Translations under genes and position numbers: made by a program | Shown: positions 17,459-25,337 of the stretch, piece after piece | Layout: each line of letters opens with the position of its first letter | Numbering within the stretch: the first letter of the stretch is position 1 | The notes under the pieces: model-generated | Databases searched by the model: none | What the model saw: only the letters and a program-made list of their open reading frames with translations | What the model was told of the DNA's origin: nothing | Assembly: GCA_002427885.1 (NCBI GenBank) | Contig: DIZI01000015.1 | Coordinates: 1-27,354 of the forward strand | Length of the DNA: 27,354 bases | DNA from: Paludibacter sp. UBA6032 | GTDB taxonomy: Bacteria; Bacteroidota; Bacteroidia; Bacteroidales; Paludibacteraceae | Direction: 5' to 3'

Positions 17459-20400
17459 ATGAAAAAGTCATTAATTCTGTTCACATTCTTACTTTTAAGT
17501 ATTGTGACGGTTTTTTCAATCTCATATAAAATAAGTTACTTGACAGCTGATAACGGTTTATCAAGGAATATGGTGAATAATATTTTTCGCGATAGTAGGG
17601 GGTTTATGTGGATTTCTACCAATAATGGACTTGATAGGTACGATGGCTATGAATTTATACATTTTAATAGCCAAAACTCTGAAAATCCATTGCAATGCGA
17701 TAATGTTCGATGTATTCAAGAAGATAATTATGGAAATTTCTGGATAGGAACTGAAAACGGACTTTTATTTCTGAATTTTAAAACAGGGGAAATAAAGCGA
17801 GGTGACATTAAACTAAATTCAACGTTAAAATTTTTAACTCGAAATATCAGCTTTATAAAAAAAAATGATCAAGGCGATTTTTGGATCGGTTACGATACTG
17901 GATTAGCAATGCTCCACTTTATCTCCGAAAGTGATATTCAAACTGAAGAAGTTTTCCAGAGCTCATTTAATGTTTCAGCTCTTCTACAGTTTAATGGAAA
18001 TATATTCGTTGGTTGCAATAATGAAGTTTTCCGATTGATAAAAGGTAGTGATGGGAAATACACCAAAGTGAGTGCCGGTGAGCGATTGAAACAATTCAAC
18101 GGCTATGTAACCGTGTTATATTACGACAAGGGCATGATTTGGATTGGAACATCAAACGGTCTTTATAAATATGACCCTTCTACAGAAGCATTAATTGCAT
18201 ATCAATCCAACCCATTGAATGTCAATACACTTTCATCGAGTTTTGTAAATGACATTAATAAAAGTCAAAATGATCAATTACTGATTGGTACGTTAATTGG
18301 ATTGAACATTTATGATTATCAAACCGATAAATTTGAACATATTATTTCTGAAAATAATGCCGATGGATTATCGCTTAATAACAATTTTGTTAGCTGCCTT
18401 TTTGTAGATAATAATTCTATTTGGATTGGCACCGATAAGGGCGGAATTAATCTGTTGACTCCCGATTTAAAAATGTTTAACAACTTAAGTCATTCTCCCG
18501 AAAATCCTTCAAGTTTATCAAAAAATCCAGTAAATTCTATTTATGAAGATGAAAATGGAGACCTTTGGGTTGGAACTGTTGAAGGTGGACTTAATTTACG
18601 CAAGAAAGGTAGTTCTTCATTTATTCATTATTATAGTCAATCGGGAAATCCTAAATCATTGACTCATAATTCTGTGAGTAGCATTTGCCGTGATTATAAG
18701 GGCGATTATTGGTTTGGAACTTGGGGCAAGGGGTTAAACAAGTTGAAAAACAAAGATAAAAACGCTGGAATTTTTCAACAATTCTATACCAATTCAACGC
18801 CGAACAATTCTATTTTAAGTAATTTTATTGCCGCTTTAGTACCCGATTTTAAAAGTAGAGGATTGTGGATTGGTACCCGCGATGGGTTGGATTTTCTGAA
18901 TTTTGAAACAGAACGTTTTACTCACATATTAAACTATTTACCTTATGATAAGTCCCTTCGATTTATAACCGAAATGTTTATAGACAAAAAACAAAGACTT
19001 TGGATAGGAACCGCCAATGGACTTTTTTGTATCTATTTAAACAAATGTAATATAGAAAAAAATAAGGTCTGTTACCAACATTTTCACTATAAATTATCCA
19101 ATCCTTCGACGAAAAAAATCGAAAAAATTAATTGTATACTTGAAACAAAAAACGGTCAAATGTGGTTTGGTAGCAGTGGAGATGGAATTTACTGTCTAAA
19201 TGAAAAAGATAGCACAATGAAGTTTCAAAATTTTGATGAAAGTACAGGGTTATTAGATAATGTGATTTACGGAATGCTTGAAGACGAAACTGGAACCTTG
19301 TGGTTAAGTACCGATAAAGGACTCTGTGCATTCAATACGCATCACAAAAGCTCAATATCTTTTACCAAAACAGATGGACTGCTTTCAAATCAATTCTATT
19401 GGGATGCTCATTTTAAAGGAAGTAACGGGAAAATGTACTTTGGTAGTGTTGCGGGATTAACCATTTTTAATCCTTTGAAACTGACCATCAATAATCTAAA
19501 CAATAAAGTTAAAGTTACCCGGATTAAAGTGTTGAATGAAGACGTACTACAATCTAAATCAAACAATCAATCGCAGAATTTAATTTTCAAGGACAATATG
19601 CTTTCAGGAATTTGGCTGCACGAATCCGACAAAACCTTCAGTGTCGAATTTTCAGCACTTACCTACTTACAAGCCGACAAAATAAAATATGCATACCGCC
19701 TGAAAGGATTTGATAACAATTGGACTGAAACTTCGTCCGAACGCAGGTTTGCAAGTTTCACCAATATAAAATATGGTAATTATGAATTGGAAATAAAATG
19801 TACAAATTCTGATGGCACATGGTCTGACCAAATTACTACACTTCAAATCAAGGTTATTCCTCCTATTTATAAAACATGGTGGTTTTTGCTTTTACTTTTC
19901 AGCAGCCTTATTTTTGGTACTTACCGCTATTCAATATATCGTTTGCGTCAATTCCGCAAACAACAAATTCATCTCAAACAATTAGTTGAAGAACGTACCA
20001 GTGAAATCGAGATTCAGAAAGTGACACTTGAAAATCAAGCTATTAAGCTTCAAACAAATCTAAAAACCTTAACTGAACACGAGAAAGAAGTCTCCCGTCA
20101 AAATGAGGTACTTACCCAGCAAAATATTAAAATCAAAAATCAAAAAGAGCAACTAATTACGCTTTCCAAAAAGGTTAAAGAAGCCAATTTTGATAAAATA
20201 TCTTTTTTCACCAATATTACACATGAATTCAGAACTCCGATTACACTTATTCTTGGCCCCGTTGAACGGTCGTTGAAATTAAGCACAAATCCGAAAGTGC
20301 TTGAACAACTGAATATTGTGCATCGAAATTCAAGGTTATTATTGACTTTGATAAACCAACTGATGGATTTTCGTAAAGTAGATTCCGGCAAAATGGAATT

Positions 20401-21769
20401 GGTAAAAACGCAACAAAACTTCATTGAATTTTTGGATGATATTATTTTACCTTTCGAAGATTTAGCCAAAGACAGAGGTATTGTTTTTCGGACACAGTAT
20501 CGCATAAATCCACCGGAATTTCTTTTCGACCGCGATAATATGCAAAAAGTTATCGGAAATTTATTGTCAAATGCAATAAAATTTACGCCCGATAGAGGAC
20601 AGATTACAATAATTGCGAGTACCTATACCGACAAGTCTGACCAAAAGGAACGCCTTTATGTGGCAGTGAAAGATACCGGAAACGGAATCCCGGACGTGGA
20701 TTTGAATAAAATTTTCGATCGTTTTTATCAGTCGAAACAAAATCAACCTTATTCAGGCTCCGGACAAAGCGGTACAGGAATCGGACTTTTCCTTTGTAAA
20801 CGGATTATTCAACTCCATAAAGGCACTATTGAAGCCCGAAATCAAAATTCAGGAGGAACCAGTTTCCGGTTTATAATTCCAATCGAACGTAGAATCAGCA
20901 CAGTTGTATCTGTTGACGGAAAACAAATTGAAATGTTGGTCTCCAACCCTAAAATTGAGCGGGATATCATTTCGGTAGAAATATCGAAAAATAAACTGAC
21001 TTTGTTAATTGTTGAAGATAACAGCGACATGCGGCAGTACATTCGTTCAATCCTGAGCGATGAATACAATGTGCTTGAAGCCCCAAACGGAGTTGTCGGA
21101 CTGGAAGTTACGAACCGGTATCAACCCGATTTGATAATCAGTGACATCATGATGCCCGAAATGGATGGAATGGAATTTTGTAAACGTGTGAAAACCAGTT
21201 TTACCACTTCACATATTCCTGTCATTTTGCTTACGGCCAAATCTTCGACCGACACACAGATTGAAAGTTTTCATTTGGGAGCCGATGCGTTTTTAATGAA
21301 GCCATTTGATGAGGAATTATTGATAGCCGTGATTCGAAATTTGAGCAAGAAGAGAAAACGGATTCAAATGAGTTTTGCAGAAAACATGGATACAAACGCA
21401 TTAAATTTTGATGATGAATCGTTGGACAAGAAATTCATTGATAAAGCGTTGAAAATTATCACTGAAAATTATACAAATTCCGACTTTGATGTGGCTGAAT
21501 TTATCGAAACCATGGGAATCAGCCGAAGTTTGTTGCACAAAAAACTAACAAATTTGACTGGACAGTCTGCCAGTCGGTTTATCAGGGTTTACCGCCTGAA
21601 TATCGCCCGTGAACTGATTATTAAAAACAGAAAAAATCATTCGCTCAATATTTCGGAAATTGCTTACGAAGTTGGTTTCAACGATCCAAAATATTTTACA
21701 CGTTGTTTTACGCTACACTTTGGAACACAGCCTAGTGTTTTTTTGGAGAAAGATGTAGATATTAATTAG
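17459..21769 (+). CDS. Hybrid two-component system sensor/regulator (HTCS)
   Basis: This 1436-residue fused sensor kinase and transcription factor typically controls a PUL in response to an oligosaccharide. After a signal peptide (about 1-20), the periplasmic part has repeated Reg_prop beta-propeller units, with recurring WIGT or WFGS motifs and N-G-L triplets to about 690. A Y_Y_Y domain ends near 800. The single membrane helix is at about 807-830 and is followed by a coiled coil. The HisKA domain holds the phospho-acceptor H922 in THEFRTP. The ATPase domain has NLLSNAIKFTP, DTGNGIP and GTGIGLFLCKRI. The receiver domain has the acidic ED pair at its start, likely phospho-acceptor D1229 in SDIMMPEMDG, and LLTAK. 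A C-terminal AraC-type HTH_18 domain (about 1340-1435) includes IAYEVGFNDPKYFTRCF. All signalling residues are intact and the length is normal for the family. It probably regulates the adjacent glycosidase run. Confidence 0.96.
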   Translation: MKKSLILFTFLLLSIVTVFSISYKISYLTADNGLSRNMVNNIFRDSRGFMWISTNNGLDRYDGYEFIHFNSQNSENPLQCDNVRCIQEDNYGNFWIGTENGLLFLNFKTGEIKRGDIKLNSTLKFLTRNISFIKKNDQGDFWIGYDTGLAMLHFISESDIQTEEVFQSSFNVSALLQFNGNIFVGCNNEVFRLIKGSDGKYTKVSAGERLKQFNGYVTVLYYDKGMIWIGTSNGLYKYDPSTEALIAYQSNPLNVNTLSSSFVNDINKSQNDQLLIGTLIGLNIYDYQTDKFEHIISENNADGLSLNNNFVSCLFVDNNSIWIGTDKGGINLLTPDLKMFNNLSHSPENPSSLSKNPVNSIYEDENGDLWVGTVEGGLNLRKKGSSSFIHYYSQSGNPKSLTHNSVSSICRDYKGDYWFGTWGKGLNKLKNKDKNAGIFQQFYTNSTPNNSILSNFIAALVPDFKSRGLWIGTRDGLDFLNFETERFTHILNYLPYDKSLRFITEMFIDKKQRLWIGTANGLFCIYLNKCNIEKNKVCYQHFHYKLSNPSTKKIEKINCILETKNGQMWFGSSGDGIYCLNEKDSTMKFQNFDESTGLLDNVIYGMLEDETGTLWLSTDKGLCAFNTHHKSSISFTKTDGLLSNQFYWDAHFKGSNGKMYFGSVAGLTIFNPLKLTINNLNNKVKVTRIKVLNEDVLQSKSNNQSQNLIFKDNMLSGIWLHESDKTFSVEFSALTYLQADKIKYAYRLKGFDNNWTETSSERRFASFTNIKYGNYELEIKCTNSDGTWSDQITTLQIKVIPPIYKTWWFLLLLFSSLIFGTYRYSIYRLRQFRKQQIHLKQLVEERTSEIEIQKVTLENQAIKLQTNLKTLTEHEKEVSRQNEVLTQQNIKIKNQKEQLITLSKKVKEANFDKISFFTNITHEFRTPITLILGPVERSLKLSTNPKVLEQLNIVHRNSRLLLTLINQLMDFRKVDSGKMELVKTQQNFIEFLDDIILPFEDLAKDRGIVFRTQYRINPPEFLFDRDNMQKVIGNLLSNAIKFTPDRGQITIIASTYTDKSDQKERLYVAVKDTGNGIPDVDLNKIFDRFYQSKQNQPYSGSGQSGTGIGLFLCKRIIQLHKGTIEARNQNSGGTSFRFIIPIERRISTVVSVDGKQIEMLVSNPKIERDIISVEISKNKLTLLIVEDNSDMRQYIRSILSDEYNVLEAPNGVVGLEVTNRYQPDLIISDIMMPEMDGMEFCKRVKTSFTTSHIPVILLTAKSSTDTQIESFHLGADAFLMKPFDEELLIAVIRNLSKKRKRIQMSFAENMDTNALNFDDESLDKKFIDKALKIITENYTNSDFDVAEFIETMGISRSLLHKKLTNLTGQSASRFIRVYRLNIARELIIKNRKNHSLNISEIAYEVGFNDPKYFTRCFTLHFGTQPSVFLEKDVDIN

Positions 21770-22110
21770 TGATGATATATGTTGTAAGTATATGAAATAA
21801 AAGTCGTTTCTAAGTAATAAAATCCAAAATTTCAGCGATTTAAAATTAAATGAACCTCAATTTTTGTCAGCTACACGTATTAAACTGCAACAGTTTATAT
21901 TTTAGTTTAATATTTTTACCTTGTTGGGAAGCTTATATAAGTAGTAAGAAAGATATAATGTCGCATTTCCAATTTTGACCTCTACCTAAATCTCTCTCCC
22001 AGGTGAGGAGCTTTGCTGAGTGCAAGGTTGAAAATTATAAGACATTATTTACTTCCTCTTATTTATCTATTTTTACAACCTATGGTGAATACCGTAGAAC
22101 AGATGAATCT
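21770..22110. other. Gene-free stretch after the HTCS
   Basis: No gene or terminator is recognised. A segment at about 21979-22014 has a pyrimidine-rich arm, CTAAATCTCTCTCCC, followed by a short purine-rich arm and CTTTG. It resembles a degenerate dispersed intergenic repeat of the kind seen in Bacteroidota genomes. Only one copy is in the window, so this stays a suspicion. Confidence 0.3.
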
Positions 22111-22642
22111 CCCCGCCGCAAGCGGACGGGGTATCGGAAGTTTCACTAAAAAAGTGACAATTGGACAACCTTATGTAATACTTTATACTGTTTCTCAACA
22201 CCTTGTTCTCTGACATATTTAGAAATTACATCTTCATTTCCGTGTTTACTAACAGTATTTACAAAATAACCATCTGTCCAAAATTCACCACTCCAAAGTT
22301 TCTTCTTAACTTCTGGGTTTTTACTTAGTATTTCCCTTGCGGTAATACTCTTTATTATAGTTACTATTTTAGTCGGACTATACGTTGGAACTGATTGAAC
22401 CAAAAAATGAACATGGTCATCGTCTGTTCCTATTTCTAAAAAGTATATTTGATATCTTTTTGATATCTCAAGACAAATGTCTTTCAGAGTTATATCAACT
22501 GAGTCACTAAATACAACTCGTCTATATTTTGCTGGACATACTATTTGATATAATAACAATGAAACATTGTGTGACTTATGAATATATTTGCTTTCTCCCA
22601 TGCAAAAAGGTACAATTTTCGCCGCTAGCGACGGGGAATTTA
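22111..22642 (-). mobile_element. IS200-type insertion sequence with paired end palindromes
   Basis: The tnpA gene is flanked on both sides by related imperfect palindromes. One is at 22111-22131 (CCCCG CCG...CGG CGGGG) and the other at about 22616-22642 (core CGCCGCTAGCGACGGGG). They share the pattern CGCCGC-x-AGCG-ACGGGG. Subterminal hairpins of this kind are recognised by HUH transposases of the IS200/IS605 family, which leave no target duplication. The exact ends cannot be set without an empty site, so the limits given are those of the palindromes. No tnpB gene is present, which makes it IS200-like. Confidence 0.75.
22146..22601 (-). CDS. tnpA: IS200/IS605-family Y1 transposase TnpA
   Basis: The 151-residue protein is full length for this family. 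It carries the HUH metal-binding motif DHVHFLVQ (H63, H65) and the expected catalytic tyrosine Y129 in ISKYVREQG, about 65 residues later. The segment LLYQIVCPAKYRRVVF is the usual N-terminal strand and the WTDGYFVNTV region the usual core. It would cut and rejoin single-stranded DNA at the element ends. No frameshift or missing catalytic residue is visible, so the element may still be active. It is transcribed against the HTCS gene, and the palindrome just upstream of its start could also limit read-through or translation, as known for IS200. Confidence 0.93.
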   Translation of the reverse strand: MGESKYIHKSHNVSLLLYQIVCPAKYRRVVFSDSVDITLKDICLEISKRYQIYFLEIGTDDDHVHFLVQSVPTYSPTKIVTIIKSITAREILSKNPEVKKKLWSGEFWTDGYFVNTVSKHGNEDVISKYVREQGVEKQYKVLHKVVQLSLF

Positions 22643-23126
22643 CCCAAAGAGATTAAAAGCATCGTAGAGATGATGTTTTCCTAGACATTGAAACTATGTT
22701 GATATTTATTCTTCTTAATATGAAGAATAATCCATTGCAACAAGCTCACGTAACTTCATTCAACATGAATCAACCTCAGGTGAATTTTTAGATACACCTG
22801 TTAAAGAAAATGCTGAATTCTACTTTGGAAAAGGCAGATTGCATCCCATATAGAACAGTAGATGCATTAAATAAATTACTTGATCGAAGTATAGGATGTT
22901 CTTATCTAAGGAACAGAACATCCTATACTTCGACCAAGCGATCCAGTTGTTCAAAAAGAGTTTTATAGTGGCAAAAAAACACTTAATTAAAAATTTGATT
23001 GTTAATAGTTAAATTCTCAATAAAAATAAATTGCTGATTTCCCAAATATTTAGATTGTTTTTTCTGAGTAATAAAATTTCTTCTTGATTGAGCAATAATA
23101 AATAATTTGTTCCTACAGTTTTTTAT
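22643..23126. other. Degenerate stretch between IS200 and the broken recombinase
   Basis: No recognisable gene. A 52-codon open frame at 22810-22968 (+) starts plausibly (MLNSTLEKADCIPYRTVD) but runs straight through an 18-bp inverted repeat and matches no family I know. A second frame at about 22740-22860 is also open for some 40 codons without a start. These may be relics of an older gene broken by insertions. The part from 22970 on is very AT-rich and empty. Confidence 0.35.
22884..22933. repeat. Perfect 18-bp inverted repeat
   Basis: TCGAAGTATAGGATGTTC (22884-22901) and its exact reverse complement (22916-22933) enclose a 14-nt loop. Within the loop a second GAACA (22911-22915) can pair with the same left-arm bases, giving an alternative short hairpin. 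No T-run follows, so it is not a terminator. Recombination site, transposon end remnant or structured RNA are all possible. Confidence 0.8.
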
Positions 23127-23431
23127 TTAATAAGTTAAGATTTTCTTGTTAAAAAAGACAAGTTTCTTTATTTTAGTCATAGTTTTATATGAACCCCAGC
23201 TAATTTTGCAGCTTCAGATAATTTGAAACCCTTCTTAACTTTTCGGTTCTTAGGTTTATCAAGGAAAGCGTGTACACCTTCAATTGTTCCTTTTTGTCTA
23301 CCGTTGTAAACTCCTTTTAATTTCGCAATTTTAATTCCTTTAAGTTGCCGTTCTCTAATTTGGGATTTTTCCATTTCACTAACAGTAGCTAAAATCGAAA
23401 TCATTAATTTAATAAATCTAACTATTAACAT
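23127..23431 (-). pseudogene. Truncated and frameshifted serine recombinase (resolvase/invertase)
   Basis: The readable part (23177-23431, 84 residues) matches the end of a resolvase catalytic domain and its DNA-binding tail. It contains the long-helix motif ILATVSEMEKSQIRERQ, the GIKIAKLKGVYNGRQKG link, and a helix-turn-helix start in KLSEAAKLAGVHIK. The first roughly 110 residues, including the catalytic serine, are missing, and no trace is seen upstream. At the 3' end, adding one A to the AAAA run (TTTT at 23183-23186 on +) would extend the frame as KTMTKIKKL to a stop at 23127-23129. That is a natural ending for the HTH, so a one-base deletion is likely. The gene is therefore broken at both ends and cannot encode an active recombinase. 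Confidence 0.8.
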
Positions 23432-23447
23432 TTAATTTTTTTCACTT

Positions 23448-23486
23448 AACGAGACTGTCTTCACTTGGAGGATAGTCTCGTTTTTA
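23448..23486. terminator. Orphan terminator-like hairpin
   Basis: A 9-bp perfect stem, AACGAGACT (23448-23456) with AGTCTCGTT (23474-23482), extends inward through wobble pairs and is followed on the + strand by T residues. No + strand gene ends just before it, so it may be the leftover terminator of a lost gene. On the - strand it would lie upstream of the recombinase remnant. Confidence 0.6.
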
Positions 23487-23637
23487 ATTATTTCCATTCT
23501 TATTGCTACTTGCAATTCAGACATTCAATCGATTGAGTTTGATTCACAAAAAATTGTCATACTGATTTTTTAATCATTCATAACAGAATTAACAGATAGT
23601 AGTTAAATCAGCAGATGGGATGTTTGTCCACCCAAAA

Positions 23638-23683
23638 TTTATTTTTGTCCGCTTTGTTAGCTTTTTTTTCCTTTATTTTTGTC
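23638..23683 (+). promoter_or_regulatory. Tandem -7 boxes upstream of the GH43 gene
   Basis: The 12-mer TTTATTTTTGTC occurs at 23638-23649 and 23672-23683, and each copy contains an exact -7 box, TATTTTTG (23640-23647 and 23674-23681). A TTTG at 23653-23656 could serve as the -33 element of the second, with 17 bp between. Both lie upstream of the ATG at 23746 and downstream of the in-frame ATG at 23620, which supports the later start codon. Confidence 0.5.
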
Positions 23684-23745
23684 ATTCAGAAAATTGTCTC
23701 AATATTTTCTTATTTCATAAAAACAATTCATTCAAAACTTCTATC

Positions 23746-25242
23746 ATGTTGAAATCTTCTTTTTATAACACTCATTTATTCCTGACAGCTTTGTTTTTGA
23801 TGATTAGTTTTGCCTGTCAATCCGCTAAATATCCCGAGAAATCTACTAACCCATGGAAAGACGATTACCGCGATATTTCTTCTCTGGAAAATTATAAAAG
23901 TTGGGGGACTTATAATGTGCATGATCCTTCGTGTCTGAAGATTGGAGATACATATTACATGTATTCCACCGATGCAATTTTCCGTGGAGGCAGAAGAACA
24001 GATTCCGACAAAAATATAACTGTTGGATTTATTCAGGTCAGGACTTCCAAAGATTTAGTTCAATGGAATTTTGAAGGTTGGGCATTTCCTAAAATACCTC
24101 AGGAAGCCAAAGACTGGGTACTTTTACACAGCAATAACAAAGGTGCAACCAATATTTGGGCACCTTACATTGTGGATTATAAGGATAAATTCCGGCTTTA
24201 CTATTGCGTTTCAGCTTTCGGATTGCAAACATCGTATATAGGGCTGGCAGAAGCGAATTCTCCTCTTGGTCCCTGGACACAAAAAGGGGCTGTTGTAAAA
24301 ACCAAACAAGGTGATAAAATGAACGCCATCGATCCAAGTATAGTCAGTGATGCAGATAACGGCAAAATGTGGATGCATTACGGTTCGTATTTTGGCGGGC
24401 TATTTGCAGTGGAACTGAATCCGGAAACCGGTTTAACCACCATACCGGACGATCAGGGACATAGTACTGCACGACGTGCCAATATGCGAAAAGACAATAT
24501 CGAAGCACCTGAAATAATTTACAATCCAGCTTTTAAAAAGTATTATCTCTTCATGTCCTACGATCCGTTAATGACAACTTACAATGTGAGAGTAGGTCGT
24601 TCTGATAAACCTGAAGGCCCGTTTCTGGACTTTTTCGGGAATGATTTGCGGGACACTATCAACCATTATCCAATACTAACCCATCCTTATCAGTTTAAAA
24701 ATCATCCCGGTTGGGCCGGAACCGGACATTGTTCGGTTTTTAAAAATGGTAAAGGTGATTTTTACATGGCACATCAGGCACGTTTATCTCCTGAAAATCA
24801 ATTGATGGACTTACATATTCGTGAAGTAAAATGGACCGATGCAGGTTGGCCGGTTGTTTCACCGGAACGTTATACCACAACAAAACAAACAAAAATCAGC
24901 AAAAATGATCTTATCGGCACTTGGGAAATAATTCGAATTCAGGATGCAAAAACTGACCGGAAACTGGAATTTGGACAAATTCTATGGGGTGAAAATAAGT
25001 TGAGAAAAACCGAGATTGATGCTTCAAGAGTTGTTGATTTTAATAATAATGACAACATGAAAGGTTCTGACGGGAAATGGGAATATGACGCAAAGAAAGG
25101 ACTCACATTAATATTGAAAGATGAAACCATCCATAATTTGATCGTTTTCGCAGGTCATGACTGGGAAAATGAAACCGAGACATTACTTTTCACAGGAATG
25201 GATAAAAACGGTTGTTCGGTGTGGGGAAAGAAAACGCTCTAA
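23746..25242 (+). CDS. GH43 endo-alpha-1,5-L-arabinanase lipoprotein
   Basis: The protein is 498 residues from the ATG at 23746, chosen because a lipoprotein signal starts there and ends at SFAC, giving a lipidated cysteine. An earlier in-frame ATG at 23620 would add 42 unlikely residues. The five-bladed GH43 propeller carries the three expected acids: base D60 in NVHDPSC, D196 in NAIDPSIV, and acid E253 in NIEAPEII. The ATNIWAPYIV and HYGSYFGGLF segments are typical of arabinanases. The last 100 or so residues form the C-terminal beta-domain (GH43_C type) found in extracellular arabinanases, starting near LIGTWEI. It probably cuts arabinan at the cell surface. The adjacent convergent GH51 gene would finish the oligosaccharides, making a functional pair. 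Confidence 0.9.
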   Translation: MLKSSFYNTHLFLTALFLMISFACQSAKYPEKSTNPWKDDYRDISSLENYKSWGTYNVHDPSCLKIGDTYYMYSTDAIFRGGRRTDSDKNITVGFIQVRTSKDLVQWNFEGWAFPKIPQEAKDWVLLHSNNKGATNIWAPYIVDYKDKFRLYYCVSAFGLQTSYIGLAEANSPLGPWTQKGAVVKTKQGDKMNAIDPSIVSDADNGKMWMHYGSYFGGLFAVELNPETGLTTIPDDQGHSTARRANMRKDNIEAPEIIYNPAFKKYYLFMSYDPLMTTYNVRVGRSDKPEGPFLDFFGNDLRDTINHYPILTHPYQFKNHPGWAGTGHCSVFKNGKGDFYMAHQARLSPENQLMDLHIREVKWTDAGWPVVSPERYTTTKQTKISKNDLIGTWEIIRIQDAKTDRKLEFGQILWGENKLRKTEIDASRVVDFNNNDNMKGSDGKWEYDAKKGLTLILKDETIHNLIVFAGHDWENETETLLFTGMDKNGCSVWGKKTL

Positions 25243-25281
25243 ACTAATAAATACTTAATTATCTTACATTATTCCATAAAC

Positions 25282-25317
25282 AAGCGAGGCTGCCCTTAAA
25301 CGGAGAGCCTCGCTTTT
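25282..25317. terminator. Bidirectional terminator between convergent GH43 and GH51 genes
   Basis: A 10-bp perfect stem, AAGCGAGGCT (25282-25291) with AGCCTCGCTT (25306-25315), is followed by T residues on the + strand. It lies 40 bp after the GH43 stop codon and 22 bp beyond the GH51 stop codon on the other strand, so it can serve both transcripts. Confidence 0.85.
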
Positions 25318-25337
25318 AGTATTTGACAATAATTCTA

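Noticed and set aside
20140..20505. 121-codon open frame on - inside the HTCS
   Set aside because: Antisense to the HisKA region with intact motifs on +; no domain of its own.
22013..22213. 66-codon open frame on + overlapping tnpA
   Set aside because: It runs through the IS end palindrome and antisense to the transposase, with no family resemblance.
23620..23745. Upstream ATG extension of the GH43 protein by 42 residues
   Set aside because: It would bury the lipoprotein signal behind an odd hydrophobic stretch, and both candidate -7 boxes lie downstream of that ATG.
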